Of a stretch of 64,000 bases of DNA, positions 11,807 through 23,731 are shown piece by piece. Location: the NCBI RefSeq assembly GCF_000004075.3, contig NC_026661.2:21542307-21606306 (forward strand), read 5' to 3'. Each line of letters starts with the position of its first letter. Positions within the stretch are counted from its first letter, which is position 1. A program made the position numbers and the translations under genes. Below the pieces are notes generated by a model. The model saw only the letters and a program-made list of their open reading frames with translations, searched no databases and was not told the DNA's origin. The DNA is from Cucumis sativus (lineage: Eukaryota > Streptophyta > Magnoliopsida > Cucurbitales > Cucurbitaceae).

Positions 11807-14800
11807 ACTCATGTTTAAGCTTTGAAAGTGATATATTGATTTATAATTATAAAAGTAATTAATTAGAGAGCTAATTTGATTGTATTAATTAAGCATGCAA
11901 TGCTTTGAGAATTTGTATACTTAATTACTTTGATTTCTGTTTAATTATGTACATTAATTACTTTTCAAGTTTGCTTTCAGATTAAGAAGGTGATCATTTT
12001 GAATAGTCCCTTGAAAGTATGTGGACAAAAACTGTGTTGGAAAAGATGGAAAAAAAAAGAAAAAGGAAGAGAGATTTTAGTGGTTAATGACAGATCATTA
12101 TCTCTTTTTCTTATTAGAATTGAGACAAATTCATAGTATCAAATAAAAGTCAGGCCTAATTAAAGGATATTTATAAGAGAAATTATTTTAAATCAAAACA
12201 TTATAATCTATTAATTAGACCCTAATAAATTAAAATAGAAAAAATTGCATGAAACGACATAAACTTCTGGAGAAAAAAAACAGCCCATAACACCAATTTT
12301 TTTTACATATTGCAAGTATGATAAAATTAGTTATATCAAACGATAATCATAGAAATCATTATTTTTAAATTTACTTATTTTATAATTTTAGAAAATATTG
12401 TGACATGGACCAACTTTTTATTGGTCCATTACAGCATGAAAAAGTAGTCAATTTTGAATTATTGTTATTAGATATTTTGTAAATATTTTTATTTATTTTG
12501 TTATATTTGAAAATAGATCAATAGGATTTAAAATATACGTACGTTGAGGTCAGTTAGTTTAGTGGATTCTTTTTTCAATTTATTAGGTTTCAATTAATTT
12601 AAATGAAAATTCATGCACGCATGGAATCTAATAATAATTTATTGGTGAAAATTGAAACTTATAATTGATAAGACCATCTTGTTTCAACAAATTATTCAAT
12701 TTTTTAACTAGAAGTTGTAAAAAAAAATGAATGATAGAAGTTTATCAATTTTTATCCTTGATATAATTTAAAATATTTTTATTCATTTTACTATATTTGG
12801 AAGTATTACTTTTTAAAGTGTTTTTTTAAAAGAAGAAAAGAGAAAAAACTAACTTATCATTATTAGTGCTCAACTATATTTACTTTTGATAATTTTTCAT
12901 ATAAGTTTTAATGATATCATACACAATAATCAATGGAAGAGCATGAATTCAATTCATGCAAAGCTTAATTTACAAGATTTTCTACCATTAGGGGAAAAAA
13001 GTTTAATACTAATATGAAATTAAAGACATAAAAACTAAGTTAAGATATGGATTTAAACTAATTCTAATAACATTAGGAGAAAATTACACTTAAGCAAGCA
13101 AGATGACATTGATTAGTGCTACAACTTTTGTTGCCTTAATCAAATTTCATTCAAATCAAATTGTTGCTTAGGAAAATGGTTATGGATAGTGAATAAAAAT
13201 GAATCTATTTATGAAATACAGTACAAAAATTTTAATGAATTAAAAAGATTTTTATGAATTTTGCTCTATTTTCTTTTATGATTTCAGTCAACTTTTAAAA
13301 GAAATACACAAGTAAACTATTTTCATTTTTATCTTTTAAATTTAAAAGAATGAAATTTAATAGATAAAATGGAATTTTATTGAAATAATTTATATTTTTT
13401 AGAGAATTTCAATATTAATATTCTACATTCACATTTGTAACAAAATAACTCAATCTGATTGATCGATGAGTTTAGGTTGCTCAATTCGTTTACTCTTTAA
13501 CCTTATATTTTATTTTATCGTTATTGTTATCCATATAATTATTATTATGACTATCATTATTGCTACTGTAAAAGTTGAAAATCTTTCATATTTGACATAT
13601 TCTAACATCTTTACTATTACCGTTATCGATATCAATACTGTTTGACCTCCATAGGTATAGGTAATAGTAAACAATAACACTAAATTTCACATAACTCATA
13701 ATTTTAAGTACGCGCGATAACTCAAGCTAATTACTATAGATTCACTAATAAAATTTTGTTACAATTACATGAATTTTTAAAACAATTTGATAAACGTGAG
13801 ATGAATTTAGTATATTTAAATGATTTGACCATTATAAGTAATGAAACTTTTTAAGTTTTGAATTGATAACAACTTTTTGGTAATGAGGTTGAAAAGGAAT
13901 AGGAATGTTTAGATAAGGGGTTGTAACTTCGTAAGTAATACACATTCAGAGCCGCAATTGAAGTAAGAGAATCTATTTGACCCTTTTGAATGAACACAAA
14001 CACATGCTTTGGCTTCTTGACTTGGTTTCTTTAAAATAATGTTGATGATGAATTTGTGATGTGCTAATCGGCTGCTGCGCTGACACATAAACACTTCAAA
14101 TCTGATATGTGAACGTAAAACAGATGTGCAATTGGGAATCAGCAGCGGAATGGGGCTTTAAACCGTGTGCTATGATATTACCACACCCTTTTTGCCCATT
14201 GGAGGGATCATTTCTCCCAATTAGTTTCAATAACTTTGTCTACATGTGTTTGGACATTCATATTATTAAAAAAGTATGTGAAAATTTTATAAAAAGTTAG
14301 ACGACAAAAGTTGTTATTATACCCTTTATTGTTATTTCTAAAATTGCCGGTTATAAATATCTCACTCAATAATAATATGTTAGAGTATTTATTTTAATAT
14401 TTATTATGATAGTCTACCACTTAAATATAGAATGTTATAATATGGACAGAAAATAGTAAACACGTTTAAAAAAATATTAGAAAAAAAGTTTGTGAGTGAG
14501 AAATAGTAGACATTGTAATAAAAAAATTGAAATAGTATTATTTTAGTTAACTGTAATTCTTCGTTCTACTCCCTTGAAGTTTGAGGCCTAAACATTTCTT
14601 TAGATGTATTTAATACGTTCTAGGATAAATTTGAGCTTAGTTTTTAGAATTTAGTTCGTGTGGTTTAATAATTAATATATGTAATAAAGTTCTTGTTTAA
14701 GAGGATTTTATCAAATCACATGGACTATTTACGAGGTCTTACAAAACCAGAAGTAAATTTTAAGTTTAAATTTATAAATATTAGATTACAAATTTTTTCG

Positions 14801-16714
14801 AATTTCGAAATGAAAACTTTTAATTTAACCTATTTTCTTAAATCTTGACATCCGAATTGATGTTCAGTAGATCTGTAAAGTTTAAGATGTATTACCGATC
14901 ACTTGAGATATGACATACACTTAAATATTTCTACTCATTTATTGCACTACTACTAAAGAAATGTTGTTCAATGTATTTTCAGTATATATCTGTGTCAAAA
15001 TATAGAAACATACCAAACACATTTTTAGTCGTATGGGGAGACTTAAACAAATTTTTATTTTTTTCTAGGCTTGAAGTCGAGTGTTTTTTTTGCTTCTAAG
15101 TTGATTATACCTTCGATCCAAAATCATTGATAACCGTACATATATGTTTTATGCCGTTGTTTTAGTATTAATACATTCTTAGGATATTTATCTAAAGCTA
15201 TATAGAACCCATGGATTCTTATTGTGGGCTAATGGGATCTCATCTCAACAAGATCTGCCCACACATTTCCATATGGCATTGGCCCATCAATCATAACGAG
15301 TACTTCCAAAACCAAGTTGGAAGGTTGTTTGGTATTCTTCATTTGTTCTTTCTTTATTTCATGTTGGATCTCATTATATTTCTTTCTTATTTTACTAATT
15401 ATCTATTGATTATGATGTGTTTAACTTTTTGACTATTTAATATTGGACACAATTGAATTTATGAAATCAATTGGAAGAAAAAATAATATAGAATGTTTAA
15501 CAAATAATCTCTCACGATTCCAATTGTATCAAAAATACATTTAAAAGTCATCTACCTCACTTTCAATATGTTGTCGTAGTTATGGCTATCACCACTTTCC
15601 ATCTGCTGCCAACTCCAACAATAACTTCAAACGACCAACTCTGATGATTTATTATTTTAAATTATTAGTTCATATAATGTTTCCGTGTCGTTCGTTATAT
15701 TAATAAAATCATTTTTAGTATATAATAAATTAAATTAAACAAAATTGTACCTACGATGTTCGAACATTTTTTTTATATATCAAAAGCATTTAAATAAAAG
15801 TAACAACGTTGTTTTCAAATCAATCGAAACAAGGTCATAAATTACAAATTATGTCTATAACTATGACAGAGTCCAATTTGGTCTACCAATTTTTTTTCAT
15901 AGCTTTCACCATCGACTAACAAATTGGCTCGTTCTAAAAACATGAACTCATTATTGCAGTTGCAATTATAATTTACATTATGAGTACTTCAAGCTTAAAA
16001 TAACGGTAGAAATTAAACTCACATGTGATGAAATTGAACCCTCAAACTTACACAAATGTTACGGTTTATACATTTATATAAGTTTGGTTATTTAATTTAA
16101 ATTTGAAAGTTATCATCCCCTTTTAAAATTGGTTTATGCAATTTACCCTCAAACTCTTTTCCAACATTGAATCAATCAAACTAAAAGAAAACAAAAGATC
16201 AAACAGAATGGAGAGATAAATTAATTAAAGATAATAAATTGTGTTAAAAACTAGTGGTTGGTTTTCAAAGAGATGACTTAAGGTAGGGAAGAAGAGCAAG
16301 TGAAAGAGTACAACAAATGGAGGCAAGGAATTCAGCGTGAAAATGACTAGAGAGAACAAAGCCGTGCACTGTTGCTAGTGATAAGATCCGGTACAATTTT
16401 GTTACTAACTGCGACAACGACCAATGGTCTAAAATATATCCTCATAACCCTACATATATAACTTGAGTTGAACTTCGGATATTTACGTACGTTGCTTAAT
16501 TGAACTATTTTCGAACTGATCTTAACTATATTACACACGTTTACTAAACTATATAGACCGAGAGATATCAAACCTCCAACTATCTAACTAATCTTTTAAT
16601 AAGTTAACCTAAGTTTTTAGTATCATGATCTTTCTAACCTATATGTGACATAATATGATATGCCAAAATAAACTATATATGTATTATGAGCACTATGTAT
16701 ATAAACATATTTTC

Positions 16715-16722
<8 letters not shown>

Positions 16723-16746
<24 letters not shown>
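16723..16746. repeat. (TA)n microsatellite
   Basis: About 12 uninterrupted TA units. Confidence 0.95.
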
Positions 16747-18445
16747 TTTAGAGCAACCACACGATGATTTTTGTTGCAATTGGGTCAGTGTCAAGAACAA
16801 GTAAACAACTTGTGGCCTGGCCATATTCATAAACTTCATTCTTAAGATTTTGTTTATTTATTATTATAATTATTTCTATTCATTTTCATTTTCGTTTTTT
16901 TGTTGACAAGAGGCTTTTTTTTTCATAAATGAAAATATAATCTTGAGGTCAATTGTACACCAACAAAAAAATCTTGTTGAATTATAAATATTGTACTTCG
17001 TCCAATTTTAACTTTAAAGCTATAAATGGAGAATCTACATTTGGATTGAATTTTGAAAATAATATGACAAAAAAAATAAAGAAATAGATTCTTCTTTCGG
17101 TCAATGTCATTTCAAAACTTTCTTTTTAAGGAATCAAAAGCGATTATCACGAATATATAATATGAATAATCTAACTTCATTTAAGAATTATTTTGTCTTT
17201 AGTTAGCTTTTTAGTATTTGAAATAGGTCAAATATTGTAATATTACGAGTACAGAAATTAAGTCTAAAATAAAAATGAACACGTACTTAAATAAATTCAA
17301 GGTTAACTAATCATTGAGCTTGTCATATTTAATATAATCCAAATTTGTTTAGGATTTTTTTTAAAAAAAAGCTAATTTAAAGAGGATTAAGATGAACGTC
17401 ATGTCAATTATTATATAAATATATCACTTTCTCATTTGATAGGTAATTTTAATGATTTAAATGCAAAGGTTTGAACACAAACCAATCTCTTGTGAATCAC
17501 ATGCTTTGATACAATATTAAATCATTAGTAGAGAAGACAAATTTAATTATATATCACCGACCTTCTCCGTTCTAGTAGTTATTCATTTCTAATTTTGGCA
17601 TTGTACTCATTTTTCTTTGTTTGACAAAACATGTACTTTTCAAATCAAAATTTTGGCATTGAACCTCATGAATGTGGCTAAATATTCGCATCTAATATGT
17701 TTATTGAAAAAATAAACAAAAGTAACAATGAGTGTTGAGGGTTATCCATGAAAATAGCATATAGATGAGCAAGTTTGATGTAAGTACATTGGAATTTGAG
17801 TTAAGTTGAGCTGGTGAATATATACCAATAAAAAATAAATGAGTCGAGAGCAAACTATCACCTAAAAACCTCTACTGTCGTCACATGCAACCGTAGACGT
17901 ACAACAATAGAACCGAGTGAACCTTACTTCCTTTTGCACTTAATCGGATCAGTCACTCAACGTACTAACTACTAAACTCAACAGTACAACGATAGAAGGA
18001 TCACTAACCAATCCAATATCAAGATAAGATTAAGGAGAAGGAGAGTAGAGATCAAAACGAACGAAAGAATAACACAAACGAGAACCAAACACCAAAATTG
18101 AACAGTTGGTAACTAAAAACAAAAATAGATATTTAAAAAGTAGAAGAAATGAAGTGAAGTGTAGTGTGTGGTGCAGTTAAAAGAAGTAGAAAAGTAAGGG
18201 CACGTGAGTTGTAGGACATTGGAACGTGAATAAGGTAGGAATTCACGTGGGCTTATGAAAAATTAGGCCATTCCAAATGGACCACTCTTGGTTCTCTTTA
18301 GACCATAGGTTCTTTTGTTGGTGGGCCTTTTCTTTCTTTAAAACCTCCACTTTGGGCCTTTAATTCTCTAAAAAAATATCCAAACATTTCTCTTTTTTAC
18401 TGAAAAAAATAAATCTCTCTCTTATTTATGAAAATTGTCATTAAA

Positions 18446-18468
18446 TAATATATATATATATATATATA
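18446..18468. repeat. (TA)n microsatellite
   Basis: About 11 TA units downstream of the orphan site II cluster. Confidence 0.9.
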
Positions 18469-18904
18469 CATTTTCTCTGTTTCAGATATTATTTTTGTCT
18501 TGCTTTTGTTATTATCATCACCACATAACTATTGTGTTCCTTTTTCTTGATAAAGAAATTAAAAACATGATTCTTTTTCTCCAAGTCCCATCACCAATTA
18601 ACAACACAAAAATTATTTTCTTTTAACTTTAATTTTCTTATGCTTGTGCTATACATTTATTTGTGCATAAAGTCAATTTTTTTTCCATAAAAATGGTAAA
18701 ATCATGATCGCTTAAAGTAGGTAGTAGTTATAATTTACCCAAAACTTTCACTCGTAAGAATTGAATTTTAGTATAGTCGTAAAATATGACTATCAAACTT
18801 ATATAATTATATAAATTGTAACAATTGAACAAGTTTGAAAATTATATAGTTGCAACGTAACAATTAGATTCAAAATAATTAAGTATATAGCAACATTTTA
18901 AATA

Positions 18905-18970
18905 ATTTACAAATATAACAAAATCTGTTAAAGTCTATCGCCCATAGTCTTTGCTATATTTGTAATTTTT
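18905..18970. repeat. MITE-like short inverted-repeat element (copy B)
   Basis: TTTACAAATATAACAAAATC pairs with TTTGCTATATTTGTAAT across a short loop containing CTATCGCCCATAG. It belongs to the same family as 10490-10575 and 30341-30432. Confidence 0.65.
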
Positions 18971-20189
18971 TAAAATATTGTTACATTCTTAAAAATTACT
19001 ATCTATTTATAATTGGTCTTCAATTTTTGATTTTGAAATTAATTTTTTTTAATATTTACTCCATTTTAATAATTAAAAGTTGGTCATCAAACTTTGAGCA
19101 GCCTAATAAGTAATGATTCAATATATTTTATAACGATTTAGTCCCTATTTTAAATTTAATAAAAAAACTATACATGTAAATGAATAAACTAATCGGAGTT
19201 AATTTTTATTGTCAACTATAATTACAAGTTGTTAGGAAATAAAAAAGATTGACACGTGTCAATGTTGATAACAAACTTCAATATATAAAGCAAAATCATT
19301 AGTTTCATAAAAGGTTTAGAAAGATTATATTGTATTAAAAGGAAAATTAGTTAGAAGCAAACGACATGTCGTTGGTTTCCCGAAAAGGTAAAGTTGGTCG
19401 TGGCCCCTCACATCCCTATTGGGACGTCCAACTTTTCGACGTATTTATTGATTTATTGGGAATTTCCACAGAAGTTTTCTTTAGCTCTTTGTTAGTAACG
19501 TTTAAAAGATGTGAAGGGAAAAAGAGGATGGCTGCTACAAGCCTTTGACTATAATATTAATATTGTAATTGTCTTTTCTAGCGACTCTTTCAAGTGATTT
19601 CCCAAGTTTAAATAAGTACATAGTTCAACGGTGATTATCGTAAACGTTCATAAATAATTCGTTAATAAATAAAGCTTAAAAATGAAGAAAAATCATTCCT
19701 AACATACTAGAAAGATATTATACTTCCTTTATATATTAACGGTGTAGATTTATTTTTAGAGATATCTTTTTAAAATAACAAAATATTAAAATTATTTATT
19801 TAAATTCGAAAAATTGCATTATATAACAAAAAAATATATTAGAAAATAAATAGCTCTTAACACATTTGACAAATATGAACAATAATTAACAGTAATTTGA
19901 TGGTAATCTGCTTTTAAATTTGTTATTTTTGTAATTTTGAAAATATGAATGACATAGACACTATTATTATAGATTTTTCTTGCTATTTTTAAATAGTTTT
20001 ATTTTTTGTGTTATCCATGACAATATTTCATACATTTATTTGTAATTATTAATGGACCATACATTAATATTTATTTTTTAAACTATATCAATAGGTAATC
20101 TTGTAATATAATGATCAATGCGAGTTTGGCCATAACTTCTCATCTTTAGGTGGTGGAAGGTCGGAATCTTCCAACCAAGAGTGTACATG

Positions 20190-20545
20190 AATTGAGTTGG
20201 GTTAGAGAGATCCAAGTAGTATTTTCAATGCCTCATAAAATTCGGGTTCAGTTGGTTGGATTTTTTTTTCTCACCTAAAATATATTCTTCTACTAATTAA
20301 AAATACTCAAATTAGTCTATGCCACATATTAATAACTAACATTTCATAAACCTCAAATGTTAAATATAAAAATCTAACATATCTAATACAAACTTCAAAC
20401 AACCATATATGAATTATAATATTTATATACACATATACATATATAATTCAGGGTACGTTAGGTAAATTCAAATTTTAAAACATGTAATTCGAATCCAATC
20501 CAACTAAAAATGAAAAAAAATAAAATAAAATAATCCAACTCAATT
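20190..20545. repeat. Candidate inverted-repeat (MITE-like) element of about 356 bp
   Basis: AATTGAGTTGG (20190-20200) is the exact reverse complement of CCAACTCAATT (20535-20545). Inside, GGTTGGATT and AATCCAATCC form a second, imperfect pair. A similar motif set (GAGTTGGATTT and AATAACCCG) recurs at about 32900-33050. No target-site duplication was established. Confidence 0.4.
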
Positions 20546-21259
20546 CTTATAAATAACTACATAATTCAAGTTGTTTGGATTGTCACTTTATTTAAACATC
20601 CTTACTACTACGATTCCTAACGGTTACCCACACAAAAATAAAAAATATGACTTTTCAAATATAATAAAAAAATAGCAACAAAAAATTAACAAATTTAAAA
20701 GTTGATAACAGTGTAATTACCCTATTATAGTCCCAATATGCAACACAATGAGCTGTTTTTTTTTTCTAAATCTTTTTGTCATTTGATGAAATTTGTGTGT
20801 GATATATATCATAAAATATTTAGAAATGGTAAAAATATTTAAAAAATGTCTTTTCAAATATAATGAAAAAAACAAAATACAACAAAGAGAAAAGAGGTTT
20901 GAGGGTAAAGCGGTAAAAGTTGATTAACCCTAAGTTGAAACCCGGAGGCAAATTGCAAAGTGGACCCATTATCCATCACATTCACAACTGGGTCTGATGC
21001 CTTAAATTAATCAACATTTTATTTAAACAATAATAATAATAATAATACGTGACCTTTTCACAGTAAAAACAGAAGTTTCTGGAGACATTTTAATTGAGAG
21101 AGAGAGGAAAAAAATATCCAACTCTCAGATTTAATCTCAACCCTACATCTCCCTCCACCTTATCCCCCACCCTCTAATACACATTCTATTCTATTCTCCC
21201 ATCTCCTTACATTCTTCCAAAAATATATACAATTTTATTTATCATTTCCTCTCCTTCCT

Positions 21260-21274
21260 CCCCCCCCCCCCCCC
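21260..21274 (+). repeat. 15-base poly-C tract
   Basis: An uninterrupted run of 15 C follows a CT-rich stretch about 45 bp upstream of the DnaJ TATA box. Confidence 0.95.
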
Positions 21275-21318
21275 AAAATTAAAAAGGAAAAAATTCAAAA
21301 TATTTAATTTTAAAAAAC

Positions 21319-21325
21319 TATAAAA
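21319..21325 (+). promoter_or_regulatory. TATA box of the DnaJ gene
   Basis: TATAAAA at 21319-21325 is followed by a CT-rich leader. This predicts transcription start near 21350 and a leader of roughly 200 nt. Confidence 0.6.
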
Positions 21326-21423
21326 GGGCCATGGTTCTGGAGTGTTCTTTAGTCTCTAAACCAAAACACACTTTCCTGTTTCCCTTTCTTTCATCTCCTT
21401 CCTTCCTCCCTTCTTCGTTCGAC

Positions 21424-21495
21424 ATGTCGTTCTCCTCCCTCAACAAGATGAATGATCGTTCCGATTCGTCGTTTTACAAGTTTCGATTTCTGTAA
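21424..21495 (+). promoter_or_regulatory. Upstream ORF in the DnaJ leader (23 codons)
   Basis: The ATG at 21424 opens a 23-codon frame ending at TAA 21493-21495, before the main start at 21554. A second upstream ATG at 21452 lies in the frame of the DnaJ protein and has no intervening stop. Whether either is translated cannot be read from DNA. Confidence 0.45.
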
Positions 21496-21553
21496 ATTCG
21501 TCGACAACACACAAAGAAAGAAAAACGTTGGGTTTTACTCAAGGAGAAATCAA

Positions 21554-23731
21554 ATGGCTGGTAAGAAACAGAAAAACGACGATCTGTATGCCGTTTTGGG
21601 GTTGAAGAAGGAATGCTCTGAAGCCGAACTTAAAAATGCGTATAAGAAATTAGCTCTGGTAATTTAATTAATTAATTAATTTGGGTTTTTCTTTTTTGAT
21701 CTCTCTGTTTTTGGGTTTGATTATTATGTACTTTTAGAGATGGCATCCAGATCGGTGTTCGGCTTCCGGAGATTCGAAGTTCGTCGAAGAAGCCAAGAAG
21801 AAATTTCAAACTATCCAGCAAGCCTATTCTGGTACTTTCACTTTCTTTCTTTTTTTTTTTCCTTTTCAGGAATTTAGTAATTTACTAATTCCAATTATTC
21901 AATATTATTTTCACTTTTTATTAGTTTTTGTTTTTGTCTATTTTTTTAAGTACAACAAATGATCACGTGACATAGTTCAACTATTATGTCCAACTAAAAT
22001 AGACTTATATATATCTTCTTAGCTTTTTTACTTGATTGCTTCAGTAAGTTTATTAATGAAGATTTATATTTGATGGTTATTATATTTGATGGTTATTATA
22101 AGTAGAAGACTAAAAATGAGGCTATTAAAAGTAGATTGAAAGGATCAATATATTTAATTTTAATCCATAATGGTTAATAGTTAATATTTGTTTTGTGGGG
22201 ATTTGGGCTTTATTTATCGGTTGTTTCGAGGCGATGGTTTGGTTTTTCACTGTGGTCACATGGGGTGTAGTTTTATCGGACGCGAACAAACGGCTGTTGT
22301 ACGACGTTGGAGTTTATGACAGTGATGATGACGACGACGACGACGTAAGCTCTTCCACATCTTAATTACAGTGCTCCTTCCGTTACTTTTTTTTTTTTTT
22401 TAATTGCCTAAAAGTTTTGAAATGGAAAGGAAGGAAGGGAAATTGTGATGTAGAAACTAATGAAGTGTTGTTTGGTTTTTGGGGGTTCTCCCCACGAAAT
22501 TTTGGTCAGGGAAATTATTGGGGTCACCCCCAAATGTTAAGACTCTCTTTGGTTCGCTTCATTTGCAGGGTATGGGAGACTTCTTGACCGAAATGGTTGC
22601 TATGATGGATCAAACTAAGCCTAACGTAAGTCCCCTTTTCTTTTTGATCGGATTTTCGGTTGATTTGAACATCTAACTTAGTTGTCGATTGTCATAATAG
22701 TTATGGTCTAGAAGTCCTTTTGAAGGTTAGTTTTAGTGCAACTTAGAGTTGACTGCTGTTGTAGCCTCACTTCATGTTTATGGTTTCATTATCGTAAACC
22801 TCACAGTGTTTATTGATCTACGGTGTATGCCAACTACACCGACTAAGTATATCCATCCCATGACTACTACTTTTTATTTTTTTTTAATCAAAACACTATT
22901 TTCTTATTAACTAGTAAGTACTTTCTTTAGGGAAGTGGGGTCTCTTTGAGGAAGGTAAATTATAGTTTAGTGATTGAACATATCGTAAAACGAAGCTAAT
23001 ATGACCATAACTTAAGAGAGAGAGAGAGAGAGAGAGGTAAAGGAAGAGAGAGAGTGGAAATGGGCCGATGGTCCAACCATAGTCTGGCCAGATGGTGGAG
23101 CGACTAACTTTTAGGCGGTGTCGTGTCATAAATCTCGTCACATGTTGTTCAAATCCTAGGAAAGTCTTCAGGCGGTGGTGCCCCACAATGAGTAAAAAAA
23201 GAAGAACCAGTTAAGCACAGAGATCCTCCTGGGGCCCTCTCCCAGTCCTTTATTTTGGATGTATTTAATTTTCTTTGCCATCTTTCGGATTCTCTTTTAT
23301 TGGGAAAATTTTAAAACGACAGGAAAATGGAGAAGAAAGCTTCGAGAAATTGCAGGAACTGTTCCAAGAAATGTTCAACGACGACATGGACGGTCTCGGA
23401 TCGAACTCCCCGACTAGCTATTTCTCGTCCTCCTTGTCATCTTCCTCCTCCTCGTCGTACTCCGAGTGTTCCACTTCCAACAACAAGCGAAATTCGTCGG
23501 ATATGAACAACTTCAACTCTTTTCAAGCTCATCACGTCCACAATTTCTCCATGGGGGTTAGTTAGCACACACATTACATTATAATTAATTCTTAGAAAGA
23601 CGTTAAAAGTTTCTAGTTTGTGTTTAGAAAAAAAAATTAAAATATATGATTGGTTGAAATTTCAGAGAGGAGGAGGAGGAGGGGGAGGAGGAGAAGGGAG
23701 CAAGGGGAGGAATTGGCGGAGGAAACGTTAG
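21554..23731 (+). CDS. Small J-domain (DnaJ/HSP40) protein, 6 exons, 209 residues
   Basis: Exons: 21554-21658, 21738-21831, 22271-22344, 22569-22625, 23323-23556, 23666-23731, joining in frame to 630 nt. The J domain fills about residues 9-75, with the HPD triad at 38-40 (RWHPDRC) followed by FVEEAKKKFQTIQQAYSVLS and DANKRLLYDVGVYDS. It is therefore a competent HSP70 co-chaperone type. An Asp run comes next, then GMGDFLTEMVAMMDQTKPN, a conserved block of this plant subgroup, then EESFEKLQELFQEMF, a Ser-rich stretch and a short Gly-rich tail ending in RNWRRKR. There is no zinc-finger region or C-terminal substrate domain, so it is a type III J protein. Arabidopsis homologues that I recall are At1g72416 and At3g14200. 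The start MAGKKQKNDD matches the family; the in-frame ATG at 21452 would add 34 residues. The last exon is the least certain. Confidence 0.87.
23015..23036. repeat. (AG)n microsatellite in DnaJ intron 4
   Basis: About 11 AG units lie immediately before the tRNA-like segment in the same intron. Confidence 0.9.
23080..23220 (+). mobile_element. Candidate tRNA-derived SINE-like segment in DnaJ intron 4
   Basis: TGGTGGAGCGA (23093-23103) approximates the Pol III A box (TRGYNNARNNG, last base off). GTTCAAATC (23147-23155) fits the B box (GWTCRANNC) exactly. The spacing of about 44 bp is within the tRNA range. The segment is richer in GC than its surroundings and has an A-rich stretch at about 23190-23205. 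It does not fold into an obvious complete tRNA. Orientation is the same as the host gene, and the boundaries are approximate. Confidence 0.4.

Larger units (their letters stand above)
9859..21317. other. Long AT-rich gene-poor spacer between the SAUR and DnaJ genes
   Basis: About 11.4 kb of AT-rich sequence with no coding gene that I can support. It contains TA microsatellites (about 11775, 16723, 18446), short inverted-repeat elements (10490-10575, 18905-18970, 20190-20545), an orphan site II/G-box cluster (18244-18358), and a palindromic G-box with a TATA box ahead of a 60-codon frame (19248-19548). The other open frames are under 75 codons with no recognisable domain. No reverse transcriptase, transposase or long terminal repeat was recognised. 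Confidence 0.6.

Noticed and set aside
14109..14300. 63-codon open frame in the large spacer
   Set aside because: No recognisable domain, and no promoter or splice context; probably chance.
11775..18468. TA-rich runs considered as AT-hook, matrix-attachment or centromeric sequence
   Set aside because: They are ordinary dinucleotide microsatellites, with no higher-order repeat period seen.
23091..23156. Functional tRNA gene
   Set aside because: A and B boxes are present but no complete cloverleaf or acceptor stem could be formed, so it is listed only as SINE-like.
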